In this document: piece by piece, positions 19,488-28,703 of the stretch
Layout: each line of letters starts with the position of its first letter
Numbering within the stretch: the first letter of the stretch is position 1
Source of the DNA: Maricaulis sp.
GTDB taxonomy: Bacteria; Pseudomonadota; Alphaproteobacteria; Caulobacterales; Maricaulaceae
DNA length: 64,000 nt
Direction: 5' to 3'
NCBI GenBank assembly: GCA_017643585.1
Contig: JAEPND010000010.1
Location: forward strand, 1-64,000
Notes under the pieces: model-generated
The model's database searches: none
What the model saw: the letters and a program-made list of their open reading frames with translations, nothing else
What the model was told of the DNA's origin: nothing
Program-made: the position numbers and the translations under genes

Positions 19488-20806
19488 GTGAGGCGGGCGC
19501 CTATTGCCGGGCCTGCCTGGAACCGCTGGCCGCCGACGCGCGCCAATGCACGGCCTGTGGCGCTCGCCGCATTCTGCGGCATGACGAGCTGAACACACTG
19601 TCCATTGCCCATATTGATTGTGATGCGTTTTTTGCCGCGATCGAGAAGCGCGACAATCCCGAGCTGGAAGACAAGCCGGTCATCATCGGTGGCGGCCAGC
19701 GCGGCGTCGTCTCCACAGCCTGTTATGTCGCCCGCATGTATGGGGTGCATTCGGCAATGCCGATGTTCAAGGCGCTCGCCGCCTGCCCCGACGCCGTCGT
19801 CATCAAGCCGGAGCATGGCAAATACACCCGAGAGGGCTACAGGATCCGCGACATGATGCGGGAGATCACGCCGCTGGTGGAGCCGCTCTCCATCGACGAG
19901 GCTTTCCTGGACCTGTCCGGCACCCAGCGCCTGCATAACGCGCCGCCTGCGCAAACCCTGTTACGCCTGCAACGCCAGATCTGGGAGGAGGTCGGGATCA
20001 CCGTCTCCGTTGGTCTCTCGCACAACAAATTTCTCGCCAAGACAGCGTCCGATCTGGAAAAGCCTGACGGGTTTGCGGTGATCGGCAAGGCAGAAACAAT
20101 GGACTTCCTGGCGCGGCGACCGGTGCGCGCGATTTATGGTGTGGGCCCGGCCTTCGCCAAAAAACTCGAGCGCGACGGTCTGCATACGCTGAACGATATT
20201 CGCCAGCGCGGCGACAAGGCCATGGCCCAGCGTTACGGGGATATGGGCTATCACCTCTCGCGCCTGTCGCGCGGCGAGGATACGCGCAAGGTCAATCCGG
20301 TGGGCGAGCGCAAGAGCGTCTCCTCGGAGACCACGTTCCGGGCCGACATCAATGATCCCCAGGAGCTTGAAAAACGCCTCTACCAGCTGTGCGTAAAAGT
20401 CGCCGACATCATGAAGTCCAAACAGATTTCCGGTACGGTGATCACACTCAAGCTCAAGAGCTCCACCTTCAAGACCAAGACCCGCCGGCGCACACTGACC
20501 GAACCGAGCCAGCTGGCCGATACCCTGTTCAAGGTGGGCCGAGAATTACTGGCCGGGGAGATGGACGGGACGCGTTATCGCCTGATCGGCATCGGCTATT
20601 CCGGCCTAATCGATGCCGTTGGCGATAGTGGCGACCTGCTCGATCCGCAAGCCATCCGCCGCGCCACCGCAGAACGCGCCATGGACAGGGCCCGGGCAAA
20701 GTTTGGAACGGATGCCGTGGTGAAAGGGCGGGCCTTGCGTCCGGCTAGAGATAGCCGTCAAACCAGTCGAACGGCAGGCTCCAGAACCCCTTCGCAGAGC
20801 GACTGA
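19484..20806 (+). CDS. dinB: DNA polymerase IV with N-terminal zinc ribbon
   Basis: A 440-residue Y-family translesion polymerase. Catalytic residues D45 (HIDCDAFF) and D138/E139 (SIDEAF) are present, with VSVGLSHNKFLAKTASDL and a little-finger domain near 260-380. Residues 1-30 add a four-cysteine ribbon (C8, C11, C22, C25) absent from E. coli DinB but seen in alphaproteobacterial relatives. The C-terminus is short and lacks a clear QLxLF clamp motif. The ATG overlaps the ROK kinase stop. The 3' end overlaps the converging hydrolase by 62 bases. Confidence 0.93.
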   Translation: MSEAGAYCRACLEPLAADARQCTACGARRILRHDELNTLSIAHIDCDAFFAAIEKRDNPELEDKPVIIGGGQRGVVSTACYVARMYGVHSAMPMFKALAACPDAVVIKPEHGKYTREGYRIRDMMREITPLVEPLSIDEAFLDLSGTQRLHNAPPAQTLLRLQRQIWEEVGITVSVGLSHNKFLAKTASDLEKPDGFAVIGKAETMDFLARRPVRAIYGVGPAFAKKLERDGLHTLNDIRQRGDKAMAQRYGDMGYHLSRLSRGEDTRKVNPVGERKSVSSETTFRADINDPQELEKRLYQLCVKVADIMKSKQISGTVITLKLKSSTFKTKTRRRTLTEPSQLADTLFKVGRELLAGEMDGTRYRLIGIGYSGLIDAVGDSGDLLDPQAIRRATAERAMDRARAKFGTDAVVKGRALRPARDSRQTSRTAGSRTPSQSD

Positions 20807-21604
20807 AGGCGCCATGATGGTCAATGCGTTTTGCCCCGAGCTCGGCCGGATCGAGCCGTAGCTGTTCGGTCGGCGCAGCGGTGTAGAAGCTCAGAAGGTC
20901 GTCGGCGGAACGCCGGGAGCAGAGCGGGTCGTCATTGAAGGTCCAGTCGCGGATGGGCGCGGCAATCCTGTCAAACCCGTGATCGCCCAAAACGTCATAG
21001 AATTCCGTGAAATAACCGGGCCGTTGTGACCATTGACGCCATTGGGTGAAGACATCACGGGGCAAGGCCGTGCCGGTCCACAATCCACCGGCCGGGATGT
21101 GATTGTGAAGGGCCAGCATCAGCGGACCATAGCCCCACCAGAAAAACAGCGCCTTGGGTCGATAGCCGGGCTCATGAGCCCCGTGATAGCCGGTCCCGGC
21201 GGTGACGAAACCGTGCGCCTTCGCCTTGTGCGCATTGTCCGCAAAACCCAGCAGGTGAGCGCCGACCGAGTGGCCCAGCGTAAACAGCGGTTTACCGGGT
21301 GCCAGCGCTTCGGCTGCATCCAGCGCCGCAGGAAAGTCCAAGCGGGCCCAATCCATGATGTCAGCATCAAAGTTGCGCACCTGCTCCGGGGCGGATCCAG
21401 CGATACCGCGATAATCATAGATCAGGGCCGCATAGCCGCGCTCAGCGCCAAAACGGGCCATCCGCGCATAGAGTTCTTTGGGAAAACCGGTTCCCGACGA
21501 GATCAGCACGGTCGCGCGGGCGTCCTCCGGCAAAAAACTGGGGCGGACAGCATGTAGCCGTCTCGCGCGGGCAGGTAGAATTCGTGTTCGTGAATCGGGA
21601 CCAT
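20745..21604 (-). pseudogene. Alpha/beta hydrolase interrupted by a frameshift near its N-terminus
   Basis: The main frame (20745-21533) lacks an ATG start and opens inside a conserved sequence. It has an SSGTG oxyanion region, YDYRGIAGS, the nucleophile elbow GHSVGA, and a C-terminal His region (IDHHGAF), all typical of serine hydrolases of the S33-like group. The missing N-terminus lies in another frame from an ATG at 21604 (MVPIHEHEFYLPARDGYML), which stops at 21503. The frames meet at a run of six A/T bases at 21532-21537; one extra T on the coding strand would join them as APVFLPEDAR. It is either a young pseudogene or a homopolymer sequencing error. Confidence 0.8.
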
Positions 21605-21707
21605 GAGACCAGCATGCCCATTTACGTTCACGTCAGGTCAAGCTTCACGATTGCATGGGCCGCATGCCTGACCTAAAGCGGGAGCAACACTGCCAATGGA
21701 GAGTCCC

Positions 21708-22169
21708 ATGTCCGCCATCGACACCCGCCTTGCCGACCTCGGCATCGACCTGCCCGAACCGGTTGCCCCGGTCGCCAACTACGTGCCGTTTGTGCGCACC
21801 GGCAACCAGGTCTTCATCTCCGGCCAGGTTTCGATTGGCGCTGAAGGTCTGGTCAAGGGCACGCTGGGCAGCGATATGGACATCCCAGCGGGCCAGGCCG
21901 CAGCACGTCTGTGCGCCATCAACCTGATCTCCCAGCTCAAGGCCGCCTGCGAGGGCGACCTTTCCCGTGTGAAACGCGTAGTGAAACTAGGTGGGTTCGT
22001 CGCTGCGACCGCCGACTTCACCGACATCCCGCAAGTCATCAATGGCTGTTCCGACCTGATGGTCGAAGTGTTCGGCGATGCCGGCCGTCACGCCCGCTCT
22101 GCCGTCTCCTGCCCGGTCCTGCCGCTGGGCGCGGCTGTCGAAGTCGATGGCGTGTTTGAGATCGAGTAG
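21708..22169 (+). CDS. RidA/YjgF/YER057c family protein, long subtype
   Basis: A 153-residue member of the Rid superfamily, longer than the 128-residue RidA. LPEPVAPVANYVPFVRTGNQ and VFISGQVS form the N-terminal strand region, and VVKLGGFVAATADFTDIPQV is the middle motif. The C-terminus ARSAVSCPVLPLGAAVEVDG contains the usual R-x-x-V/x-P signature, with Arg in HARSAV. RidA proteins hydrolyse reactive enamine/imine intermediates; this subtype may act on other imines. The ATG at 21708 has GGAGAG seven bases upstream; an ATG at 21696 is less likely. Confidence 0.88.
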   Translation: MSAIDTRLADLGIDLPEPVAPVANYVPFVRTGNQVFISGQVSIGAEGLVKGTLGSDMDIPAGQAAARLCAINLISQLKAACEGDLSRVKRVVKLGGFVAATADFTDIPQVINGCSDLMVEVFGDAGRHARSAVSCPVLPLGAAVEVDGVFEIE

Positions 22170-22177
22170 TTTCAGCT

Positions 22178-22480
22178 ATGGCTGGCAAAATCACCGCAAA
22201 TGAGCTTCGAGCCGCGCGATTCCTCTGCGATGAGCTTTGGAATCCAATCGGATTGCCGATGCAGCTCGGATCGACAGATGGTCCCGAACATCCTCTGCCC
22301 GCGGACGAGTACGATGGTTATCTGAACAAGATAATGTTGGAGCTCAAGGCTGGTGCCTCGACCGAACAACTTCGGGATCTGCTGATTCAGTTCGAACAGC
22401 ATATTCTCGGAAGAGAGGGCAAAGCAGACCGGCGTGACAAGTTCCTCGATGAATTGCGGAACTCGATCACGCCGGTTTAG
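22178..22480 (+). CDS. Small hypothetical protein
   Basis: A 100-residue, mainly helical, acidic soluble protein starting eight bases after the RidA-like stop. I recognise no motif. Key segments are ANELRAARFLCDELWNPIGL, DEYDGYLNKIMLELKAGAS and LLIQFEQHILGR. Codon use is A/T-richer than its neighbours, hinting at a weakly expressed or acquired gene. Its end is four bases from the end of the converging SDR gene. Similar short proteins are often orphan or immunity-like, but nothing here shows that. Confidence 0.65.
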   Translation: MAGKITANELRAARFLCDELWNPIGLPMQLGSTDGPEHPLPADEYDGYLNKIMLELKAGASTEQLRDLLIQFEQHILGREGKADRRDKFLDELRNSITPV

Positions 22481-22483
22481 ACC

Positions 22484-23227
22484 CTAGCTATTCATCCCGC
22501 CATCAGCATTGATGACCGCCGCATTGACATAGGAACTCTCATCCGACGCCAGGAAAGTCGCCAGGGACGAGATTTCCTCGACTGTGCCGTAACGACCGAT
22601 CGGGACCATCATCTTCTGGAAATCTGCCTTGTCGCCATCGGCCGGGTTCATGTCGGTATCGATCGGACCGGGCTGGATGACATTGGAACGGACCTGTTTG
22701 CGGCCCAGCTCGCGTGCTGCGCCACGAGCCAGCAGCTGAACACCGGACTTGGAGGCGGAATAGACCGCAATGCCCGGCGCCATGACCGCTTCGGCTGCGA
22801 CCGAACCGATGGTGATGATGGAGCCGCCATGCTCCATGACTTCATAGGCTGCGCGGAAGGCCTCGAACGGTGCGCGCACATTGATCGCCATGGTGCGTTC
22901 CCACTGTTCGTCCGAGCACTTGGCGATCGTCGTCAGCGGGTAAACCCCTGCATTATTGACCAGAATGTCCAGCTTTCCGAAGCTCTCAACCACACCGCGG
23001 ACCAGCTTGTCCGTTGCGCCCACCTCTGCGGCATCACAGTGAATGGCCTCGGCCTTCCGGCCCATGCCGCGGATCTCTTCGGCGACGGCTTCCGCCGCGG
23101 CCTTTGACCCGCCATAACTCAGCGCGACATCAGAGCCCTCTGCTGCAAACGCCTTGGCAATCGCTGCGCCGATACCGCGGCTGCCGCCTGTAACCAGTGC
23201 CGTCTTTCCGGCCAACCGTGTGCTCAT
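22484..23227 (-). CDS. Short-chain dehydrogenase/reductase
   Basis: A 247-residue NAD(P)-dependent oxidoreductase of the classical SDR type. The cofactor motif TGGSRGIG is at 13-20, NNAG at 91-94, and the catalytic triad is S142, Y156 and K160 (YSASK). The C-terminal strand VNAAVINADGGMNS is typical of the FabG-like group. Basic residue R17 in the glycine motif suggests NADPH. I chose the ATG at 23227 because GGGGAGAAG lies just upstream; a 10-residue longer frame exists. Substrate is unknown. Confidence 0.93.
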   Translation of the reverse strand: MSTRLAGKTALVTGGSRGIGAAIAKAFAAEGSDVALSYGGSKAAAEAVAEEIRGMGRKAEAIHCDAAEVGATDKLVRGVVESFGKLDILVNNAGVYPLTTIAKCSDEQWERTMAINVRAPFEAFRAAYEVMEHGGSIITIGSVAAEAVMAPGIAVYSASKSGVQLLARGAARELGRKQVRSNVIQPGPIDTDMNPADGDKADFQKMMVPIGRYGTVEEISSLATFLASDESSYVNAAVINADGGMNS

Positions 23228-23393
23228 GTCTTCTCCCCGTTTCGGTTTATTGTGCACGGGCGAGAGCTTAGGGCGATGTTCACCCTTCGCCCAGTGGTAA
23301 CACCGACTTGACTGTGAATTTAACGGGTGCCCCCTCGCCCCGGCCCGGTGCGTCGTCTACATAGACTGCGGGATTAGTTATGGGGTTTGATCG

Positions 23394-24134
23394 ATGACAC
23401 GCGTTTTCGCCTTGATTGCTGCGGTATTCCTGCTGGGCTGCCAGCAAGCACCGGCCGATGCACAACTGACGGATAATGAGCGTGATGAAGTGCGTGAAAT
23501 CGTGCGCGAATACATCATCTCGAACCCCGAAATCATCGAGGAAGCCCTGATCGAATTGCAACGCCGGGCCCGCGACCGCGAGCTGCGCAATTTCTACACC
23601 TCGATCGAGGACAATCACGATGCCATCTACGCCGACGCGCGCGACGCCCGTATCGGTCCGGAAGATGCCGACATCGTCATCGTCGAGTTTGTCGACTACA
23701 AATGCTCCTACTGCCGCGTGGCTTCGGAGTGGGTAGACAGCGTTACCGAACGTTACGGTGATCGTGTGCAGATCATCTTCAAGGAATACCCGGTGCTCGG
23801 CGCAGATTCCATCGAGGCCGCACGCGCCGCTCTCGCCGCGCTGCGCCAGGGCACGGAAGTCTATCGCGCCTTTCACCACAAGATGATCACGGCCTCAGGC
23901 CCGCTGCCCTCCGGCCGGATCGACAGTCTGGCACAGATGGCCGGCGTTGATGTCGCTCGCATGCGCGAAGACATGCAGGACCCGGAAATCATGGCACAGA
24001 TCGGCCAGGTCCGTTCTCTCGGCCAGGTCATGGGCATTTCCGGCACGCCCTTCTTCATCGTGGATGGTCGGGTAATCCCGGGCGCCAACGAGCTGGGCCT
24101 GGAACAGGCGCTTCAGGCGGCGCTAGCGGGGTAG
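23394..24134 (+). CDS. DsbA-like thiol oxidoreductase, probable lipoprotein
   Basis: A 246-residue periplasmic protein. A lipobox LLGC (C16) ends a short signal peptide. A helical N-terminal extension (DEVREIVREYIISNPEIIEEAL) of the Com1/ScsC type precedes a thioredoxin fold with the active site C104-S-Y-C107 and a cis-Pro motif SGTPFF near 216-221. It would oxidise or isomerise disulfides in exported proteins, anchored to a membrane. The two exported pentapeptide proteins of this window carry cysteine pairs that could be clients (inference). Confidence 0.9.
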   Translation: MTRVFALIAAVFLLGCQQAPADAQLTDNERDEVREIVREYIISNPEIIEEALIELQRRARDRELRNFYTSIEDNHDAIYADARDARIGPEDADIVIVEFVDYKCSYCRVASEWVDSVTERYGDRVQIIFKEYPVLGADSIEAARAALAALRQGTEVYRAFHHKMITASGPLPSGRIDSLAQMAGVDVARMREDMQDPEIMAQIGQVRSLGQVMGISGTPFFIVDGRVIPGANELGLEQALQAALAG

Positions 24135-24195
24135 ATTCCCCCTAGCCCAACGCTGGCCAGGACGGATGAAGATAGTTCAATTGGCCCTGCGGGCC

Positions 24196-24324
24196 GCACC
24201 CTATCCCCTCCTTCGCTAAAGCTACGAAGGCACCTTTCCCATCAAGAGAAAGGAGAGCACAGCGAGCGACACAGCCCTCCTCGCCCTTGATGGGCGAGGT
24301 GTCCCGAAGGGACGGAGTGGGTGC
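24196..24324. repeat. 129-bp palindromic intergenic element (REP/MITE-like)
   Basis: Ends GCACCC (24196-24201) and GGGTGC (24319-24324) are inverted. The two halves are imperfect inverted copies of each other. Three hairpins lie inside: CCTTCG/CGAAGG (24210-24230), CCTCGCCC/GGGCGAGG (24279-24299) and GTCCC/GGGAC (24301-24313). There is no coding frame. Only one copy is in the window. It fills most of the 299-base gap between the DsbA-like gene and the next gene; the remainder shows nothing. Confidence 0.6.
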
Positions 24325-24433
24325 GCGCCGCAGGCGCTATGAAAGACGATCACAGCATCACAGATCAGATATCTGAAACGCCCGGATTAATCCGGGCTCG
24401 CTGCCGCAACCGCACACGCGCCGCGTTCAAGTC

Positions 24434-24601
24434 TTAAACATAACTCTCGGAGAACGGTTCGGTGAGCGCTTTCTCCAACGCACAAACGAGTTCGTCTTGC
24501 ACCAGAACCCAATCCGCGTTGTCTGTTGGGCTATCGGATTGCAGGATCTCGAACAGCACCAGAGCCGCATCCTGGTCCAATGAAAAATGGGCCTTTTTCA
24601 T
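24434..24601 (-). CDS. Small conserved-looking hypothetical protein downstream of thiG
   Basis: A 55-codon frame beginning MKKAHFSLDQDAALVLFEIL and ending LEKALTEPFSESYV, starting 12 bases after the thiG stop on the same strand. The pattern (hydrophobic DQDAALVLFEIL, then a C-terminal LEKxLxEPF) resembles a family of short uncharacterised bacterial proteins I recall, in which a longer C-terminus is usual. It is acidic and helical. The frame is too short for a default ORF caller. It is probably co-transcribed with thiS-thiG. Confidence 0.6.
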   Translation of the reverse strand: MKKAHFSLDQDAALVLFEILQSDSPTDNADWVLVQDELVCALEKALTEPFSESYV

Positions 24602-24613
24602 ATCGATGCCTGA

Positions 24614-25417
24614 CTAGATCAAACCACTCAGCGGGCTTGATGGATCGGCATACCGTTTCTTCGGCATGCGACCTGCCAGATAGGCTTCGCGGCCACCGAT
24701 GACAGCGTGTTTCATGGCCTTGGCCATGCGGATCGGATCCCTGGCCTCGGCGATGGCGGTATTCATCAGCACACCGTCACAGCCCAGCTCCATCGCGACA
24801 GCCGCATCTGAGGCCGTGCCGACACCGGCATCGACAATCACCGGCACGCTGGTCTGTTCGATGATGAGGCGGATATTGACCGGGTTCTGGATACCCAGCC
24901 CCGAACCGATCGGCGCGCCGAGCGGCATGATGGCGCAACAGCCGATCTCTTCAAGTTTCTTGGCGTAAACCGGGTCGTCGGAGCAATAGACCATGACGTC
25001 GAACCCGTCCTTGATCAGGAGTTCGGCTGACCGCAGGGTCTCCGCCATGTCCGGATAGAGGTGTTTCGGGTCGGACAAGACCTCCAGCTTGACCAGGTTC
25101 CAGCCGCCTGCCTCACGCGCCAGGCGCAGGGTGCGCACAGCATCCTCGCCCGTGAAACAACCCGCCGTATTGGGCAGATAGGTGTAGTCGTCCGGCGAAA
25201 TGAAATCGACCAGGCGCGGCTCGTCCGGATTGGACAGGTTCACCCGGCGCACAGCGACGGTGATCATCTCGGCGCCGGAAGCCTTCAGCGCCTCGGCGTT
25301 CTGGGCATAGGTCTCGTACTTGCCGGTGCCGATGATGAGACGGGAATTGAACGTCCGCCCGGCCACGACCAGCGGCTTGTCCTCGACGGTTTTGTCCAGG
25401 GTCATCGCGTCATCCAT
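24614..25417 (-). CDS. thiG: Thiazole synthase
   Basis: A 267-residue TIM-barrel enzyme that builds the thiazole phosphate of thiamine from deoxyxylulose phosphate, dehydroglycine or iminoacetate, and ThiS thiocarboxylate. The Schiff-base lysine is K110 in [11 protein letters not shown]. Other family motifs are [22 protein letters not shown] and [12 protein letters not shown]. The ATG follows directly on the thiS stop (TAAATG). No thiO, thiE or TPP riboswitch is seen nearby. Confidence 0.97.
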   Translation of the reverse strand: MDDAMTLDKTVEDKPLVVAGRTFNSRLIIGTGKYETYAQNAEALKASGAEMITVAVRRVNLSNPDEPRLVDFISPDDYTYLPNTAGCFTGEDAVRTLRLAREAGGWNLVKLEVLSDPKHLYPDMAETLRSAELLIKDGFDVMVYCSDDPVYAKKLEEIGCCAIMPLGAPIGSGLGIQNPVNIRLIIEQTSVPVIVDAGVGTASDAAVAMELGCDGVLMNTAIAEARDPIRMAKAMKHAVIGGREAYLAGRMPKKRYADPSSPLSGLI

Positions 25418-25633
25418 TTATCCACCTCCGACAAAGGCGACGATTTCCATCCGGTCGCCTGATTCCAATTGTGTATCCGCGTAGAGCGATTTGGGGACGA
25501 TTTCGAGATTGCGTTCCACAGCCACCTTGCGGCCATTGATCTGCAATTCCTCAAGCAGGCCAGCGACCGACAGGCCGGTATTCACCGATTTAGTCTCGCC
25601 ATTCACCGTCAATTCGATCACGTCACCGCTCAC
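25418..25633 (-). CDS. thiS: Sulfur carrier protein ThiS
   Basis: A 71-residue ubiquitin-like protein ending in the obligatory Gly-Gly (FVGGG), which is adenylated and thiocarboxylated to donate sulfur to ThiG. It abuts thiG. It starts 60 bases from the divergent aroQ start, too little space for a TPP riboswitch on this strand. Confidence 0.95.
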   Translation of the reverse strand: MSGDVIELTVNGETKSVNTGLSVAGLLEELQINGRKVAVERNLEIVPKSLYADTQLESGDRMEIVAFVGGG

Positions 25634-25692
25634 TTCGCTTGTGTCACCGTTCAGACACGTCGTAGAACTTCCCTACGCTGATTTGCAAGGCC

Positions 25693-26133
25693 ATGACGAA
25701 ACCGATCTACATCATCAACGGGCCCAACCTGAATTTGCTGGGCACGCGCGAGCCGGAAATCTATGGCGCGCTGACACTGGACCAGATTCGCGAGGCCTGT
25801 GAGGCTCACGCCGGCAAATCTGGGAGGCCTGTCGTCTTCTTTCAATCCAATCATGAAGGACAGTTAATCGACTGGCTGCATGACGCAAACGTCAACGCCA
25901 GTGCAGTCGTCATGAATCCCGGTGCATACACACATACATCAATCGCTTTGCATGACGCTGTTCGCGCTATAGAACCTCCCGTCATCGAAGTTCACTTGTC
26001 CCAAACGGCAGCCCGTGAAGAGTTCAGACACCAATCCTTCATCGCCGCTGCTGCGACGGGCAGTATTACCGGTTTCGGTCTGGCCAGTTATTTGCTGGGG
26101 ATCGATGCCGCTGTTCAAAGCCTGAACACCTGA
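25693..26133 (+). CDS. aroQ: Type II 3-dehydroquinate dehydratase
   Basis: A 146-residue dodecameric shikimate-pathway enzyme. Active-site residues R19 and Y24 lie in [11 protein letters not shown]75 in NPGAYTH and H101 in EVHLS; the QSNHEG motif is also present. It catalyses anti-type dehydration through an enolate. It begins the aroQ-accB-accC-aat run, 20 bases upstream of accB, an order common in alphaproteobacteria. Confidence 0.97.
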   Translation: MTKPIYIINGPNLNLLGTREPEIYGALTLDQIREACEAHAGKSGRPVVFFQSNHEGQLIDWLHDANVNASAVVMNPGAYTHTSIALHDAVRAIEPPVIEVHLSQTAAREEFRHQSFIAAAATGSITGFGLASYLLGIDAAVQSLNT

Positions 26134-26153
26134 GACAATCAAAGGCCCATTCC

Positions 26154-26663
26154 ATGAGTTCTGATTCCCAAACCGGTGCACCGCTTGATACCCGCCTTGT
26201 TCGCGATCTCGCGAAGATCCTGCGTGACAAGGAATTGACTGAAATAGAAGTGGAGCACGGTGAGCTCAAGCTGCGCATCGCGCGAGAAATCACTGCTGCC
26301 CCGGTCGTCCAGACCGTCGCTGCCGCACCCGTCGCAGCTGCACCCGCCGCTGTCGCCGCTCCGGCTGCAGCGCCGGCCAGCCCGCCGGAAACCCCGGCGG
26401 CCCAGGACACGGCAGACATGTCTGCCCATCCGGGTGTTGTCACCTCACCGATGGTAGGCACGGCCTATCTCAAGCCGAACCCGGACAGCGAGAATTTCGT
26501 CAAGGTCGGCGATAATGTGAAACAGGGCGACACCATCCTGCTGGTGGAAGCCATGAAGACCTTCAACCCGATCACGGCGGAAAAGTCCGGCAAGATCGCG
26601 GAACTTCTCGTGGAAGACGGCCAGCCGGTCGAATACGGCGAACCGCTTTTCATTCTCGTCTAA
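26154..26663 (+). CDS. accB: Biotin carboxyl carrier protein of acetyl-CoA carboxylase
   Basis: A 169-residue BCCP. An N-terminal dimerisation helix (LVRDLAKILRDKELTEIEVE) is followed by an Ala/Pro linker (about 48-85) and the biotinyl domain with biotin attachment at K135 in the EAMKT motif. It carries CO2 from AccC to the AccAD carboxyltransferase for malonyl-CoA synthesis. Confidence 0.97.
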   Translation: MSSDSQTGAPLDTRLVRDLAKILRDKELTEIEVEHGELKLRIAREITAAPVVQTVAAAPVAAAPAAVAAPAAAPASPPETPAAQDTADMSAHPGVVTSPMVGTAYLKPNPDSENFVKVGDNVKQGDTILLVEAMKTFNPITAEKSGKIAELLVEDGQPVEYGEPLFILV

Positions 26664-26690
26664 TCGCTCACCCCTTTTGCGAGCGCGCCC

Positions 26691-28031
26691 ATGTTTGACA
26701 AAATCCTGATCGCCAATCGCGGCGAAATTGCTCTTCGTGTCCACCGCGCCTGCCGCGAGATGGGCATCCGCACCGTGGCTATTCACTCGGAAGCCGACGC
26801 GGATGCGATGCATGTCCGCCTCGCTGACGAGAGCGTGTGTGTCGGCCCGCCGCCGGCCGGCAAGAGCTATCTGAACGTTCCTGCTATTATCGCGGCGGCA
26901 GAAGTGACCGGTGCCCAGGCCATCCACCCGGGTTACGGCTTCCTGTCTGAGAACGCGCGTTTCGCTGAGATCGTTGAAGCACACGGCTTCACCTTCATCG
27001 GCCCGACGGCAGACCATATCCGCATCATGGGTGACAAGATCACCGCCAAGCAGACCGTCATGGACGCCGGCATTCCCGTCGTTCCCGGTTCTGAGGGCGG
27101 CGTCGGCTCTTATGAAGAAGCGATCCCGATCGCCGAGAAGATCGGCTATCCGGTGCTCATCAAAGCCGCGTCCGGTGGTGGTGGTCGCGGCATGAAGGTC
27201 GCGGAGACCGCGGCTGACCTCAAGGAAGCCATGGATACCGCCTCGACCGAAGCCGCGGCGGCCTTTGGTGACGGCACGGTCTATATCGAGAAATATCTCG
27301 GCCGCCCGCGCCATATCGAGATCCAGATCCTGGCCGATACGCACGGCAATGTCGTGCACCTTGGCGAGCGCGATTGCTCGCTGCAGCGTCGCCACCAGAA
27401 AATCCTCGAGGAGGCCCCCTCACCGGCCCTGAACGCGGAAGACCGCGCAAAGATCGGTGAGACCGTGTCCAAGGCCATCGGCGCCATTGGTTATCGCGGT
27501 GTGGGCACGATTGAATTCCTGTGGGAAGACGGCGAGTTCTACTTCATCGAGATGAATACCCGTCTGCAGGTGGAACACCCGGTCACCGAGATGATCACCG
27601 GTATCGACCTGGTGCGCGAGCAGATCCGCGTGGCCGACGGTGCCCCGCTGGAGATCACCCAGGAAGATATCAAGTTCCGCGGTTGGGCGATCGAGTGCCG
27701 GATCAATGCGGAAAACCCGAAAACCTTCGCGCCGTCACCGGGCAAGGTCACCGACTTCCACGCACCGGGTGGTCTGGGCGTTCGCCTCGATAGTGCGCTT
27801 TATGCGGGCTATTCCATTCCGCCCTATTATGACAGCCTGATCGGCAAGCTGATCGTCCATGGCCGAACGCGTGAGGAAGCGCTGCTGCGCCTTCGCCGCT
27901 CGCTGGAAGAGATGGTTGTCGGTGGAGTTGAAACCACGACCCCGCTTTTCCTGGATCTGCTGGAAGAAGCGGAATTTGTGAATGGCGACTACCATATCCG
28001 CTGGCTGGAAGACTGGCTGGCCGGCCGGTAG
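26691..28031 (+). CDS. accC: Biotin carboxylase subunit of acetyl-CoA carboxylase
   Basis: A 446-residue ATP-grasp enzyme that carboxylates biotin on AccB. Its motifs are [13 protein letters not shown] at the N-terminus, the glycine loop [22 protein letters not shown], and the catalytic stretch [13 protein letters not shown]. Its length is standard. It lies 27 bases after accB; the GCGAGCGC stretch before the ATG is not a good ribosome site, suggesting translation aided by coupling. Confidence 0.97.
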   Translation: MFDKILIANRGEIALRVHRACREMGIRTVAIHSEADADAMHVRLADESVCVGPPPAGKSYLNVPAIIAAAEVTGAQAIHPGYGFLSENARFAEIVEAHGFTFIGPTADHIRIMGDKITAKQTVMDAGIPVVPGSEGGVGSYEEAIPIAEKIGYPVLIKAASGGGGRGMKVAETAADLKEAMDTASTEAAAAFGDGTVYIEKYLGRPRHIEIQILADTHGNVVHLGERDCSLQRRHQKILEEAPSPALNAEDRAKIGETVSKAIGAIGYRGVGTIEFLWEDGEFYFIEMNTRLQVEHPVTEMITGIDLVREQIRVADGAPLEITQEDIKFRGWAIECRINAENPKTFAPSPGKVTDFHAPGGLGVRLDSALYAGYSIPPYYDSLIGKLIVHGRTREEALLRLRRSLEEMVVGGVETTTPLFLDLLEEAEFVNGDYHIRWLEDWLAGR

Positions 28032-28052
28032 GCAAACGCCGGAAAGGATGCG

Positions 28053-28703
28053 ATGCGGGTCTTCGGCACAGCCGAACTGCTCGACTGTTATGCGCGCGGT
28101 GTCTTCCCCATGGCGGACTCGCGCGATGACCCGCGCATCTATCTGCTCGATCCCGACGAGCGTGGCGTGCTGCCCCTGGACGGGCTGCACATTTCCAAGC
28201 GCCTGAAGCGCAAGGTCAAACAGCAACCCTATCGCATCACTTACGATACGGCTTTCCAACGGGTCGTCGAGGCGTGCGCCACACCGGCGCCCGGCCGCGA
28301 GGAAACCTGGATCAATGACGGTATTTTCGGCCTCTATTCCGAATTGAGGCGTGACGGATACGCCCACTCGGTCGAAGCCTGGCAGGGCGACGAGCTGGTC
28401 GGCGGTCTCTATGGCGTTTCACTGGGGCGCGCCTTCTTCGGCGAAAGCATGTTCAGCCGCGCCACAGACGCGTCAAAGATCGCCCTGGTCTATCTGGTCG
28501 CCCGGCTGAAAGCGGGGGGCTACACGCTGCTGGACACCCAGTTCACCACTGAGCACCTGGAAACGCTCGGCGTGATCACCATCACCCGCACGCAATATCA
28601 TGAGCGTCTGGCAGAAGCGCTGGAAGGCGTCGGGGATTTCTACTCGATGCCGGCAGACACGTCGGCGTCAGACATTCTGCAGTCCAGCACCCAGACATCA
28701 TAG
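28053..28703 (+). CDS. aat: Leucyl/phenylalanyl-tRNA-protein transferase
   Basis: A 216-residue enzyme that adds Leu or Phe to the N-terminus of proteins beginning with Arg or Lys, creating N-degrons for ClpS-ClpA. Its motifs are YARGVFPMA near the N-terminus, GLYGVSLGRAFFGESMFS in the GNAT-like core, and LLDTQFTTEHLETLG. AAAGGA precedes the ATG. The 3' end overlaps the converging DUF2155 gene by 64 bases. Confidence 0.96.
   Translation: MRVFGTAELLDCYARGVFPMADSRDDPRIYLLDPDERGVLPLDGLHISKRLKRKVKQQPYRITYDTAFQRVVEACATPAPGREETWINDGIFGLYSELRRDGYAHSVEAWQGDELVGGLYGVSLGRAFFGESMFSRATDASKIALVYLVARLKAGGYTLLDTQFTTEHLETLGVITITRTQYHERLAEALEGVGDFYSMPADTSASDILQSSTQTS

Noticed and set aside
25634-25692. TPP riboswitch upstream of thiS
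   Set aside because: Only 59 bases separate thiS from divergent aroQ, and no THI-box sequence is seen.
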